Shown here: positions 38,801-48,399 of the stretch, piece after piece | How positions within the stretch are numbered: position 1 is the stretch's first letter | Layout of the letters: each line of letters begins with the position of its first letter | Source of the DNA: Omphiscola glabra | Taxonomy: Eukaryota > Mollusca > Gastropoda > Lymnaeidae | Length of the DNA stretch: 64,000 bases | NCBI GenBank assembly: GCA_964017045.1 | Contig: OZ024794.1 | Location: 24,237,340 to 24,301,339 of the forward strand | Direction: 5' to 3' | The notes under the pieces: generated by a model | Told to the model about the DNA's origin: nothing | The model's input: the letters and a program-made list of their open reading frames with translations, nothing else | Databases searched by the model: none | Position numbers and translations under genes: made by a program

Positions 38801-41482
38801 TATGTCAGGAAATTATTTTCATTTTTAAAAAGTTACACCGCAAGGAGAAAACCTGAACTATTTTAAACATTTAGTGAAATAGTCTTGGTATTCTAGTTTA
38901 TTTGTCGAAACGTTTTTACCCTTGCAGATCTCATGAAATTGTGTTTAACGTATCAGCTTCAAGACACGCTATATTGCAACGAAAGAAAAAAATTCCTTTT
39001 TTTTTCTCTCAATTTCCTCTTGACACATATAACATTCTTGCTGGGCCTTTTGCAATTATTTCTAACGGAACCTTTCAGAATACGGACGAATACTCCAGAG
39101 TTTCGGGTAATCCCCGTGTTGAGCAACACTGAGTAAGATTACATAAACTTCCCAGTTCTTGGTTACAATTTTTAGTGCACCTTTATTTGTTTTTGTTAAC
39201 TTTTTTGTTTTACATTCAACGGCTTTGGTGTGTTTTTTGGATGTTGCGTTGCATGGTTGTATTTAAAACATCCTTTATCTAATACCAACTGTCAATAACG
39301 TTAACCCTCACCCCCCCCCACCCCCTCCACCCGACCCACAAATCCATGCTGGAGCTGTTTCAAGCTACAGTAAAGTTGTCCATATATACTCTCAATCAAG
39401 GCCGGCCCTAACAATTGCGGGGCCCTATGCGAAACGGATTGCGCGGGGCCCAGTCTGGGTGGGGATAAGGATAATAAGTCAAAATTAAGATTTTGTATTA
39501 GAAAATAAATTCGCGCGGGGCCTATGAAAGCGCGGGGCCCACTGCGGCCGCATAGGTTGCAGTGGCCTAAGGCCGGCCCTGCTCTCAATACTTATTTGCA
39601 TTATTATATGTTTTGCTCATAACAACGCACAACAAACAAAACAAAATTAAAAATCATTATTTTTGGAACAAATATTACCATCTATGTCTGCCATTCTTAA
39701 GTCGTTGGCGGTTGGGGAGAGGGGGGGTCATACAGATAATAGCAATGATAAACTATCAGTAGAAACGACTTACTGATGTATCTGTGACTGTCATCAATCT
39801 TTATTGCACGGCATAGGTAAGTGTCCGGCTATTGGGATAGTAAAAAAAAAAAAGAGAAATAAATGTATTAATAGCCTGCCTATTGGTCTAGTGATCTCAG
39901 CAGAATGTATTAATAGCCTGTATATTGGTCTAGCCATCTCAGTAGAATGTATTAATAGCCTGTCTGTTGGTCTAGTGATCTCAGCACTCTCAACCATCAG
40001 TGTATAGAACTGCAGATCGTCAAAGATTGACCTACACATCCCCGTCCTGTATCGACCAGCAATCACCAGATTGAACAAATGGAGCAAATGGAGCTGATAG
40101 ATGAACAGCTGGTGATTTTATAGGCATGTACAACCAGATGTCTGTATTGTAGTCGCTATTGTTGGAGCACAGTGGCGTAAGATGGGTGTGTGGAAAAAAA
40201 AAAGTAAGGGGTGGGTCTGCACACGGCAGAACCTTTTCTGTATGTGGGGGGGGGGGGCGCGCATTTTCGACCAGCTGAAGGGTGTTTTTTTCGTGGAAGT
40301 GGTGCGGAAAAATGCTCGACCCGCCCCAGGTGCCACTTACCATTTAACCACTGGTGAAGCATCCAAACCATTTGTGTAGTCTTTCAAAAATAAAGATAGA
40401 TTTATTTGTTTAACACTTTAACTTAGCTAATCATTTTGTTTTCCAAGTTTCTCTATTTATCACTGTGTGATGTCCTGGGGGGTTGTGTTTCTTCTAGATC
40501 CGCCTTATTATGAATTGTATTTGTAGTCATGTCAACATCAACTATTTACCTGTTTATAATGAGGCAATCTATTGAGCATAGACAGGCCCACTCACTTTAG
40601 GAGAACACGTGGAACAAATTAATTTGATATATATTTCGATGGGGTTTTTTCTTTTTTTTTCTTGTTTTATATTTTTAATCCCACTGCCTAATAGACTTAA
40701 GCGTTTGCTTGATTAAGTGACACACTCAGTCGCCGGTGGCATGAGCATAGCGAGGAAGTGATGCACTCGGTCGCCGGTGGCATGAGCATAGCGAGGAAGT
40801 AATGCACTCAGTCGCCGGTGGCATGAGCATAGCGAGGAAGTGATGCACTCGGTCGCCGGTGGCATGAGCATAGCGAGGAAGTGATGCACTCGGTCGCCGG
40901 TGGCATGAGCAAGCGAGGAAGTGATGCACTCGGTCGCCGGTGGCATGAGCATCGCGAGGAAGTGATGCACTCGGTCGCCGGTGGCATGAGCATAATGAGG
41001 AAGTGATGCCCTCGGTCGCCGTTGGCATGAGCATAGCGAAGAAGTGACGCACAAGAAAACACCCATTGCTGTTGTCTGTTTTTTTTTTTAATATCCAAAT
41101 GTGTGTAAAGAGAAAATACTACTTTTCTGTGTGCACCGCTCCCTTTGCAGTCAGTTAATCTCCGTCTGAGCAAATACAGGAGCGTGCACTTGTTTCGTTT
41201 TAAGTTCTTCATCTCCGCCATGTCAATTATGAACTTATCAAACAAAACATTGAAGAATCTGAACTTAATTAAAGATATACAACTTAATTATAGCGACCAG
41301 AACTATTTTATTATGGCATGCAGGACAAACCGGTTGATTTTTTTCTCTTGTCACGTTAATAAATATTCCTTGTTTAGGTCATCAGAGGGTTGTCAGGCTT
41401 TGCTTAAACGACCCCCCCCCCAAACCACCCACTATGCTTCACCGTCTTTTCGTATTTGAATGTCAGATGACGGGTATTGTTC

Positions 41483-41522
<40 letters not shown>

Positions 41523-41943
41523 TTTACATATTTTTCCAAGGAAATTTTTCATATTTAATTTTCTTTTCTTTTTTAAAATCTATTTCATTTTTTTTTAATT
41601 TAAAAAAAAAATATTTTCAATGCAGTAGCCAATGATTACTTTGACTAGACCGCACTAATTGGGAACTTCTGTTCTGATCAACAACTAAGCAGCTGGGTAA
41701 AGTCGTATATGACACACATCGTTCATTTAAGAAAAATATTGCAGAGGCCGCTTTCATTTAACCATCTTTTAAAAGTCCTGGTGCAATCAATCGTTATAAA
41801 GACTGTCATTGAACTGAACGACTCACCTCTTGTGGCTGCACCTCTGGCATGAGAAAGTTGATCTCCTCCACCTGCCCCGGGTTAGGGGCCGCCATCGCCA
41901 CAACCGCCGCGAGTGATGTCATCACAACGGCTAGTACCGCCAT
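26698..41943 (-). CDS. Phm: Peptidylglycine alpha-hydroxylating monooxygenase (PHM), 14 coding exons
   Basis: Fourteen exons join in phase to 1281 nt, 426 residues. The enzyme hydroxylates the alpha-carbon of C-terminal glycine in neuropeptide precursors, using O2, two coppers and ascorbate, in the secretory pathway. Seen: signal peptide at residues 1-18 (MAVLAVVMTSLAAV...AMA|A); CuH ligands H70-H71 (IAHHILLYG) and H147 (LQVHY); CuM ligands H218 and H220 (YRTHAHALG) and M290 (DEMCNFYIMYY). Residues matching rat substrate-binding R240, N316 and Y318 are R216, N292 and Y294. The H220-M290 spacing of 70 equals rat H244-M314. There is no lyase (PAL) domain: the protein ends in an acidic tail, so it is monofunctional like fly PHM. 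Odd: the cysteine expected in KDCSG is serine (KDSSG, S163), leaving C45 without its usual partner, and two extra cysteines (C350, C354) lie in the tail. It converges on the receptor gene. Confidence 0.95.
27565..27682 (-). CDS. Phm: PHM exon 13 (C-terminal extension)
   Basis: 118 nt, acceptor ttccacag, donor gtcaag (weak), phase 2 to 0. It encodes VIPGSDKPLICNASCKSDND and an acidic stretch. It lies beyond the catalytic core and carries two extra cysteines. Confidence 0.82.
27929..28096 (-). CDS. Phm: PHM exon 12 (CuM ligand M290)
   Basis: 168 nt, acceptor caattag, phase 2 to 2. It contains STQNDEMCNFYIMYYVEKLP with copper ligand M290, C291 and C310. Two overlapping donors occur (gtaagg at 27933 and again at 27928); only the second keeps the next exon in frame. 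Confidence 0.93.
28502..28551 (-). CDS. Phm: PHM exon 11
   Basis: 50 nt, acceptor aatatag, donor gtaggt, phase 0 to 2. It encodes AARCTMENTLDHTVRI; AARC matches the conserved LAARC motif (C270). Confidence 0.9.
28923..28976 (-). CDS. Phm: PHM exon 10
   Basis: 54 nt, acceptor atcacag, donor gtaagt, phase 0 to 0. It encodes MFYNVTSFGITFKKGDIL, matching the family's AFYPV...GDLL stretch. Confidence 0.88.
29160..29236 (-). CDS. Phm: PHM exon 9
   Basis: 77 nt, donor gtgagt, phase 1 to 0. It encodes RVISGYRIRNGEWTEIGRKD, almost identical in pattern to the vertebrate VVSGYRVRNGQWTLIGRQ segment. Confidence 0.93.
29475..29695. repeat. ~82-bp tandem repeat in PHM intron 8, 3 units
   Basis: gagtgagaagagaataaatg starts units near 29481, 29562 and 29646; each contains aaaagactgtatataaaaag. 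Confidence 0.85.
29780..29860 (-). CDS. Phm: PHM exon 8 (CuM ligands H218, H220)
   Basis: 81 nt, acceptor ttccacag, donor gtgagt, phase 1 to 1. It encodes YFETACTIQEDVEIVPFAYR then THAHAL; HxH gives two CuM ligands and R216 matches the substrate-binding arginine. Confidence 0.93.
30387..30451 (-). CDS. Phm: PHM exon 7
   Basis: 65 nt, acceptor ttttttag, donor gtatgt, phase 2 to 1. It encodes TAKTAAVYLLGTSGEIPQHS, matching the segment that links the two copper domains. Confidence 0.85.
30598..30785. repeat. 14-bp minisatellite in PHM intron 6
   Basis: Unit catgactttgcata with shortened 11-bp variants. Confidence 0.9.
30941..31030 (-). repeat. 45-bp duplication spanning PHM exon 6 donor
   Basis: 30941-30985 repeats 30986-31030 with three changes; the block holds the last 26 nt of exon 6 and donor gtaagt. 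Use of the extra donor would add TAA in frame. Confidence 0.92.
31005..31053 (-). CDS. Phm: PHM exon 6
   Basis: 49 nt, acceptor cctattag, donor gtaagt, phase 1 to 2. It encodes NQKDSSGLTLITTTT; the family normally has KDCSG here. The last 26 nt plus donor are duplicated 45 bp further into the intron. Confidence 0.85.
31310..31798. repeat. 30-bp minisatellite, ~16 units, in PHM intron 5
   Basis: Unit gaacgtttcggctcagagcc + ttcttcattt. Each unit carries the short palindrome ggctcagagcc; its flanks match the dispersed element at 57570. Confidence 0.95.
31905..32190. repeat. 57-bp minisatellite, 5 units, in PHM intron 5
   Basis: Unit aaacttgaaaggtgggatac + ggtggtatgaagtaagagca + aggaatgtggtagtttt. 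Confidence 0.92.
32260..32349 (-). CDS. Phm: PHM exon 5 (CuH ligand H147)
   Basis: 90 nt, acceptor ttttcag, donor gtgagt, phase 1 to 1. It encodes VSFDVGQDTRIKYLVLQVHY and onward; H147 in LQVHY is the third CuH ligand. Confidence 0.92.
32383..32795 (-). repeat. Dispersed ~400-bp repeat family, copy A, in PHM intron 4
   Basis: Reverse orientation, same ends as copy B (tttttcgtataaatccttta; gttggccatccgaagatttt). It starts ~34 bp from PHM exon 5. Confidence 0.7.
33690..33945. repeat. 21-bp minisatellite, ~12 units, in PHM intron 4
   Basis: Unit gacttatggactatggacaa + t. Confidence 0.93.
33985..34545. repeat. 39-bp C-rich minisatellite, ~15 units, in PHM intron 4
   Basis: Unit ctcctccagcgcccctgtcc + ctccccctaaaaagcctca. 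The PHM sense strand carries runs of G5, G3 and G4 per unit. Confidence 0.93.
35030..35595. repeat. ~31-bp minisatellite, ~17 units, in PHM intron 4
   Basis: Unit catcatttatattggtgccc + ctgtcctaaaa, with higher-order alternation of ttttcctaaaa and gtcttaatac types. Confidence 0.92.
36110..36228 (-). CDS. Phm: PHM exon 4
   Basis: 119 nt, acceptor atcctag, donor gtaagt, phase 2 to 1. It encodes NCGEM...SICQASSRIIYAWAMEAPRL; IIYAWAM-AP matches the family's ILYAWARNAP segment. Confidence 0.92.
36389..37035. repeat. 45-bp minisatellite, ~14 units, nearly identical, in PHM intron 3
   Basis: Unit gtgagctccttgaaaacaat + gacgtagaccacatcacccc + agcag. Almost no variation between units. It is open in at least three frames over both strands because 45 is divisible by three. 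Confidence 0.95.
37200..37510 (-). repeat. ~37-bp array seeded at PHM exon 3 donor
   Basis: On the minus strand, units repeat exon 3's tail (gagctgaagatgaaatctg) and donor region as gggaactgaagatgaaattt/gtgagtg, gaataggagattaaatctgg and further decayed forms. Confidence 0.88.
37505..37595 (-). CDS. Phm: PHM exon 3 (CuH ligands HH)
   Basis: 91 nt, acceptor attccag, donor gtgagt, phase 1 to 2. It contains NAMIAHHILLYGCLEPG with copper ligands H70 and H71. Its 3' tail and donor seed the array at 37200-37505. Confidence 0.92.
37790..38757. repeat. 26-bp minisatellite, ~36 units, in PHM intron 2
   Basis: Unit agttagtggtaggaggtcag + tcttac (or tcttaa). The longest array in the window (~970 bp). 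Confidence 0.95.
39397..39581. mobile_element. hAT-type MITE (GGCCGGCCCT ends) in PHM intron 1
   Basis: Ends caaggccggccctaa and ctaaggccggccctg; 8-bp duplication ctctcaat (39389-39396, 39582-39589). GC-rich ends, no coding frame. Confidence 0.85.
39774..39828 (-). CDS. Phm: PHM exon 2
   Basis: 55 nt, acceptor cccaatag, donor gtaagt, phase 0 to 1. It encodes PDTYLCRAIKIDDSHRYI; DTY-x-C is a PHM hallmark (C45). It is too short to appear as a long open frame and was found by homology and phase. Confidence 0.88.
39855..39985. repeat. 42-bp tandem repeat, 3 units, in PHM intron 1
   Basis: Unit gaatgtattaatagcctgtc + tattggtctagtgatctcag. Lies just before the exon 2 acceptor but does not include exon sequence. 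Confidence 0.9.
40725..41050. repeat. 41-bp minisatellite, 8 units, in PHM intron 1
   Basis: Unit gtcgccggtggcatgagcat + agcgaggaagtgatgcactc + g. Confidence 0.93.
41485..41515. repeat. Poly(T) run in PHM intron 1
   Basis: About 31 consecutive T. Confidence 0.85.
41827..41943 (-). CDS. Phm: PHM exon 1 (signal peptide, start codon)
   Basis: ATG at 41943-41941; 39 codons, donor gtgagt, phase 0. It ends FLMPEVQPQE, matching the conserved FLMPGV start of the PHM core. A 21-bp array lies immediately upstream and stays open in this frame but contains no in-frame ATG, so 41943 is the first usable start. Confidence 0.92.
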
Positions 41944-41944
41944 C

Positions 41945-42238
41945 TTGGAACAAGATGATAGATGTAAGGAACAAGATGATAGATGTAAGGAACAAGAGTG
42001 ATAGATGTAAGGAACCAGATGATAGATGTAAGGAACAAGAGTGATAGATGTAAGGAACAAGATGATAGATGTAAGGAACAAGATGATAGATGTAAGGAAC
42101 AAGATGATAGATGTAAGGAACAAGATGATAGATGTAAGGAACAAGATGATAGATGTAAGGAACAAGATGATAGATGTAAGGAACAAGATGATAGATGTAA
42201 GGAACAAGATGATAGATGTAAGGAACAAGATGATAGAT
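41945..42238. repeat. 21-bp minisatellite, ~14 units, abutting the PHM start codon
   Basis: Unit gatgatagatgtaaggaaca + a. It occupies the position of the PHM 5' leader or proximal promoter; the first unit lies 2-3 bp from ATG. On the PHM strand it is open in the coding frame (LTSIILF) but lacks ATG. Confidence 0.93.
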
Positions 42239-42869
42239 ATAACTGTAGTAATGGTAGAAGAGCTAGGTCGATCCTAAGCCCGCCATTGAACTAACGCTAT
42301 CATTAGTAACTGCCATTAATGATTTCGTTCACGCTATCGTAAATGCATATTTGAAATCGGTGCAATTTCTTGTCTTTTTTAAGTTTTTTAATTTTTTTTT
42401 TTTCTTAAACAGTGATCGCCAAAACAATTATCAAGCACAGTGATCAAACCTTTTTTTACACAACATTACATTGGCATTGATCTTATTAAAGATTGAAGAT
42501 TATAACATTGTGTAATGCAACCAACTGACATGTCTTATGAACTAAAGACTTCAAGAAGAAAATGTTCTTTAAGACTATATATGTATATGTATATTTGTAT
42601 ATATATATTTGTAAACACACAACAGCGCAGTTAATAGAAAGGATTTTTTTTTAAATTATATATATATATATTGAGACATTTTTATAGTGCATATACATGA
42701 TTGATGTGTTAGTTCCTAAGTATTAAAACTTTATTGGAATTTTGTATTGAATATTCGAAAAGATACATTAAAAAACAGGATTTGAGCTAATTTGAGTTGG
42801 GATTATATCAGAAAATGATACCATCTTGAGGATGAACCCCCAGATTCTAATTCACACAAAACAAACACA

Positions 42870-43285
42870 ACGTTAAACAACCCATAGACACAGTTTTTCG
42901 TATAAATCCTTTATCCGTTTTTAAATTATCAATATTCTAATGCTCCGCTTTCTTTTACGCCGCAGATTTGTTTCACCAACTATTTCAGATAAACAAAAGA
43001 AATTAAAACGTACTTGATATTTTTTATTTTTATTTTTTATAAAAGAATCTCATTTAGTGAAGGAATCAGGAATTCAATTTCATGAAATGAGTGGCATATT
43101 TTTGTCGTCTTCCTCTTGAAAGAGAGAAAAAAAACGTATTTTCAAGGGTTGTGGTTGGGGAGGTGGGGCTGAATATTTGAAAGAGTGTGTTGTCTTCGGC
43201 AATGAGTCTATGTGCCAAGTTTTGACTCGATAGGTTGTCGGGAAGTGGTTCAATTAGCCGTCTTTTAAATGGTCCAAACTATTGA
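42870..43285 (-). repeat. Dispersed ~400-bp repeat family, copy B
   Basis: Reverse orientation: tttttcgtataaatccttta at one end, then taggttgtcgggaagtggtt and caattagccgtc at the other. Lies upstream of PHM. Confidence 0.7.
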
Positions 43286-43289
43286 ATCA

Positions 43290-43650
43290 CTTTTATTTTA
43301 CAAAGTGTAAACTAGTGCTTATCTGTTAAGGAACCAGTAATAACTAGTGCTCGTATGTTAGGTAACCAGTAATAGATTGTGCTCATATGTTAGGGAATCA
43401 GTTATATCTAGCAGTGGTGTAGTGAGGGGGGGGGGCCAAGGGGGGCATCATTCCCCGGGCGCTACTCACAAAGGGGCGCCAAATGGTATATTTTACTATA
43501 ATATTGTATGGTTTTCGAATGGGGGGGGCGCTAAAAAGGTATTGGGGGCGCTAAAAAGGTATTGTGCCCCGGGCGCGAGTTAAGCTCGCTACGCCACTGA
43601 TATCTAGTGCTGATATGTTAAAGAACCAGTAATATCTAGTACTCAAAGTT
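43290..43650. repeat. ~37-bp tandem repeat interrupted by a MITE
   Basis: Units like gttaaggaaccagtaatatc + tagtgctcatat; the hAT MITE 43412-43599 sits inside one unit. Confidence 0.82.
43412..43599. mobile_element. hAT-type MITE, CAGTGGYGTAG family, copy 1
   Basis: Ends cagtggtgtagtgag and ctcgctacgccactg; 8-bp duplication atatctag (43404-43411, 43600-43607). It is inverted relative to the copy at 48227 and inserted inside a tandem repeat. Confidence 0.9.
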
Positions 43651-46600
43651 GACGCTTGCTACCTGCTGCTGCAGTTATTAATTGTTATGCGAGAACGATA
43701 AGAGAACGATACCGACAACAAGCAATAATGGCGGCCGTCACGTGGGAGGCCAGTAATGGCTGCCACCACGCACGTAACTTTGCGTGCAGAAAGTCACGTT
43801 CCAATATTATATCCGAAACTCTTTGGACAGCAGATATTATTATTGTTATTATTATTATTATTTGTCGGAAATTGGAGGCGAGGGGTGTGGGAAATTGAAT
43901 AGAAGCTTTTATAGACCAATTAACCACGGGAATTCCCAAGCGTACAGTTTAAAGTATCTTTGCCATTTATTATAATGCTGGAAATACGAGCGTCGGATCA
44001 TTCATCGTTTACTTTTCTAAGAGCCGACTGTCCGTGCATTCAGTGGGTAATGTTCATCCTGGCCGTTGTTCGCTGGCCTCGTAGTGTTCAAATATCGTCT
44101 ATCATTTAAAATTCTTGCAGAGGTTTAAAAACAAGCAATTAATCAATAGCTGAGTAAACCTACTTTGCCTTAACATTTAAAATGGAAAAACAAAAAATAT
44201 GAAGTGGTTTTTATGCACGAAATAAATGACACGCTACGCAATTGGCTTTATTAGACGTATAATCTTTTATTGTATTTTACAACAGTCTCCTCGGAAATGA
44301 CCTAATATTAAAAACTACTACATTAAATTATTATGTTTTTAGTTATATGCCATTTATTCCTTGCGTCACGGTGCGCCGGACACCCTCCCCGTATTTCAAT
44401 ACAGGTGTCGTTGACTCGCGTGGACATCTCGCCGTTCCGTTTAATTAAGATGTATTCACCGAAGTAATAGATCTACGACGCTACTTTTAATCCCGTCATG
44501 AAATAATCCCCACATTCATCGTCCACCCTGAGCAGCACACCTTGTTTAGAAATAGTAGTGTAAATATAATCTCTCTCTGTGGCGTTGTTAGGTCACGCAA
44601 TGAACTCGATCAGCAAAAAACGACAATGTGCAGCAGTATTGTGTGACTGCTTTCGGAAGAGCAGCTTTGGTAATCCCAGCTGTTGACAGTGAGTTGACTT
44701 ACTTCACCGTATGGCTTAACGGATGCATGCGCGAGAAATAAACTATACGCGTTGGCAATGTCAGGGGCGAATCCATGAGATTGGAAAGGGGTCAAGTGGG
44801 CCTGAGAAATAATACGTGTTTCAGAACATTAAGATATTAATTATTTCTCAGTGCCTAAACCGCAACCGCCCCCCTTCCCCCCCCCCCCCGTATTTTTTCT
44901 AGATCCGCCGATGACCACTTAACTGTGTGGGTGTTACGTGACTGAAGTTTTATGAGTGTTGACAGCACACCTGTTTATGAAGTGGTGCGGAGGAACTAAG
45001 TGTTCGGTGTGGGGAGGGGGTGTGGGGATGTGGTGTGGGGAGGGGTGTGGGGAGGGGGTGTGGGGAGGGCAGAACCCTCAGCAAGAACTGCACCAAAATA
45101 TGCATCTCAGATTAGCAAATGGAATGTTACTGGTTCTTTTTAAATATTATATCTTGATACAAAACTATTTGAGAATCCATCCCGGATTTTTTCCTTCCTC
45201 TCAACAGCTCTAACTTAAAGACATGCATAGAAAATATTTTTATATACACTGCAACTGTATAAATATATAACATATGGTAGCTACATTTTGTATTTCTTTT
45301 TTAGACCGTAGCTATATATATGATTAACTGATTAAAAGGTGTCACAAAATACTTTCAAAATCTCTAAAAACGACTACATAAAGAACACGTATTTTATTGA
45401 AAGACATATAAATAATTGGTGAATGTGTTTGAAATATATCAACATGACAGCTGACAACACTTGACAGTACAAAATGTCACCTGCACCCAACCAGGCGGCG
45501 CTCCTATAACGATGTTGGCCCACACTCATGTTGTTTTGTTGTTTTTTTTCACAACGGTTAAAACTCTTATTTTAGGATCGTATCTATAGTTAAATAAACC
45601 ATTACTGTCAGATACTGGACCACATAACAACAGAAACCACTCACGTTTTCTATGATGTAGCTGCTGATCCTTCAGCCTGTGCCCGGTCTACACTACGTGA
45701 TTAATCTATGAATGAATGAATTCTGGAGCCTCGTTTCGACACCTGATTAATGCCGATACCCAGAGACATTCCATCCCCCCGCCTGCGTCAGGACGGAGCC
45801 GATATGACGTCATTTGCTCAAGATCTCACAGTAGCAGGCGATGGTGTCTCCAATCGGCGCAAGCTCCACATTGGTGGCGTGTGGGGCATCGATCTCTGTG
45901 TAATGTGTTGCATGCGGGCCTTTTTTCACAATCTCGCAGTCAGCAGCGAGCGCCTCATTTTGGTTTCAAACGATGCTTTTTACACATTATTTTTACATTA
46001 GCGCCCTGATGATTTTTGTTGTTGTTGGTACTATTAAACTGCTTGTTTTTCTATTGTAATAATATACATGAATTGAGATAATATTTTGGGGTAAATATCA
46101 TTGTTTTAAACAAATATTAAATGATATTGTTTACATAGCTGTTTTAACCAATACGGTAAAAATGATTTAAACCCATCTTGTTCATCCCTGTCAAAGTGAC
46201 GTACCTACGGGGCTAGAAGGGTGTGACACTTTTATAAATGATCTGGTGTCAAGCTAAGCCTTTATTCCTGATAGTGTTGAGACAATAAAAATGAGGTTTT
46301 CAAGTGTACACTTCAGTCTATTAAAAGAAAAATTAATCCCCGGTGATGTGTGTTTAAATCGTAAAAAAATTAATAATCTAAAACTTTTGTCATAAAATTA
46401 GTTAATAACAACATAACTTTTTTTACAATTTATTTTTTTTGGTCTAGAAACAGAGAATTAGTCATGTCATCATAACGAGTCTTTTGACTGCTTATTGTCA
46501 AAACAAATAAAATGAATGTCCCTTGGTTAGGAAATCCTGGCTAGTAAAATATATCTGTGTAACTTTCGCAACATTCGATAATGGTGCCTAATTCAAATGC

Positions 46601-47636
46601 TCATAAAATCTATTGAGTTCATCAAAAAAATACACATTTGTCATAACGTTTGATTACTTTGGAACGCGATGATAAAGATTAGAAGTGGTTTTTTTTAGAC
46701 AAAAGTCAATTTCCGACATCAACGGTTTGCTGAGCAAATTGTGAAAACCCAAAACATCTTTAGTTATTTCGACATTCGTTGAATCAACGACTTATGGCAG
46801 TAGGGTAAAGTGGTGGTTCTTTTAAAACGTTCAATGTTAATTTCAATTTTGTCGACTGTAATAGGAAGCGTTGGTCACAGATGGCCAAAACAGAAGCTCA
46901 TTGTTTTAGCAGTGTCTAGTTGCCATGACAACACGTCGTGTTCTGAAGTTGTGGGAGATGACTCTGGTGTCGATATTTCAATGGCGGCTCTATCAAAACA
47001 ATACCGTTTATTGATTACTTTTTTCTCGCTGGTGTTGGTGGAAGGAAGAAAAAAAAAAAAGGGTCGAGGTTGTCACGTGACACGGCTTATGTTAAATTGT
47101 TTGAGCAGCGGCTGAGAGTAGCCAGTTAATTGTTGTGATCTAGGGCTAAAAATAGCCTAAATTCAAACCATACTAAGTGTGATCAAGGTCTACACATAGC
47201 CATACTCCTTAGTAAACTAAATTGTTGCGAGCATGGGCTGAAAGTAGCCGTAATTGAAGCTTACTAATTCTTTTGTTCAGGGGCTATAAATAATCATGAT
47301 TAGACCATGGGAGCATACTAACCGCGATCAACGTCTTAAAATAGCCCCGCTCTCAGTATGCTAGTTGTTGTGTTTAGGGGCGAAAAATAGACACACGTTG
47401 AGTAGGCAAATTGTTTTGAGGAGGGCGGGAAATAGCTACAGTCCTTGACCTTTTCACTTGAAAAATCTTTTGAATGAAATTTGCCTCGATGTCATATTTT
47501 TAACTCAGTTTCCACGTTAGATATACACATAAATTTACAACTAAAACATAAACAAATGTTCTCGATGGTGTCATATTGTAACAGGCAGGAATGAACCAAC
47601 TTGTATAAATGGTTATTGGAATATCTGTGACACAAG
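43651..47636. other. Intergenic between SLC23 and PHM, nothing recognised
   Basis: Unique sequence with the G-rich tract near 45000 and (ATT)n near 43845. Short open frames at 45716-46009 and 46810-47115 have no motif or splice partner. Confidence 0.55.
44956..45075 (+). repeat. G-rich tract (ggggagggggtgtgg)n
   Basis: Repeated G4-G5 runs with short T/GT loops between about 45005 and 45070; G-quadruplex potential on the plus strand. Confidence 0.8.
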
Positions 47637-48022
47637 CCATAAATGACAGGCCATAAATGACAGGCCATAAATGACAGGCCATAAATGACAGGCCATAAAT
47701 GACAGGCCATAAAGGACAGGCCATAAAGGACAGGCCATAAAGGACAGGCCATAAAGGACAGGCCATAAATGACAGGCCATAAATGACAGGCCATAAATGA
47801 CAGGCCATAAATGACAGGCCATAAATGACAGGCCATAAATGACAGGCCATAAAGGACAGGCCATAAATGACAGACCATAAAGGACAGGCCATAAATGACA
47901 GGCCATAAAGGACAGGCCATAAATGACAGGCCATAAATGACAGGCCATAAATGACACGCCATAAATGACAGGCCATAAATGACAGGCCATAAATGACAGG
48001 CCATAAATGACAGGCCATAAAT
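47637..48022. repeat. 14-bp minisatellite, ~27 units
   Basis: Unit ataaatgacaggcc with ataaaggacaggcc variants interspersed. Confidence 0.95.
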
Positions 48023-48226
48023 AATTGGTTGTTTTTGTTGGGGGTGGTGATGGGTAAACTATCTCATACAATAACTTTATTAACAGGTGTGTTTAAAACG
48101 TATCCATGAGCTTATCCAATAAAGGGATATGTTTGGGATTGTTTGTTCCTTCATTACATTGTACACATTCATATTCAGCACGTAAATAAATACAATACTT
48201 TAACCAAGACAACATAATACAAGTAG

Positions 48227-48391
48227 CAGTGGCGTAGCGAGCTTAACTCGCGCCTGGGGCACAATACCTTTTTAGCGCCCCCCCCCATTCGAAAACCATA
48301 CAATATTATAGTAAAATATACCATTTGGCGCCCCTTTGGGAGTAGCGCCCGGGGCATGATGCCCCCCTTGCCCCCCCTCACTACGCCACTG
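48227..48391. mobile_element. hAT-type MITE, CAGTGGYGTAG family, copy 2
   Basis: Ends cagtggcgtagcgag and ctcactacgccactg; 8-bp duplication acaagtag (48219-48226, 48392-48399). The interior closely matches the reverse complement of the 43412 copy, apart from length changes in poly-C runs. Confidence 0.9.
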
Positions 48392-48399
48392 ACAAGTAG

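Noticed and set aside
40166..40353. A further cagtggcgtaag...ccactg MITE in PHM intron 1
   Set aside because: Only the first ~10 bp match at the ends and the candidate 8-bp duplications (ttggagca, gtgaagca) differ at two positions; may be a worn relic, but not supported enough to list.
44763..44915. MITE-like pair caggggcgaatcc...tagatccgcc
   Set aside because: Ends only loosely complementary and no target duplication found.
45716..46009. 97-codon open frame
   Set aside because: No domain, signal or splice partner recognised; length is expected by chance in the less AT-rich stretch.
47492..48071. Open frames of ~150-170 codons reading (MACHLWPVIYGLSF)n
   Set aside because: 14-bp minisatellite; three shifted frames are all open, as expected from a 42-bp super-period, with no gene context.
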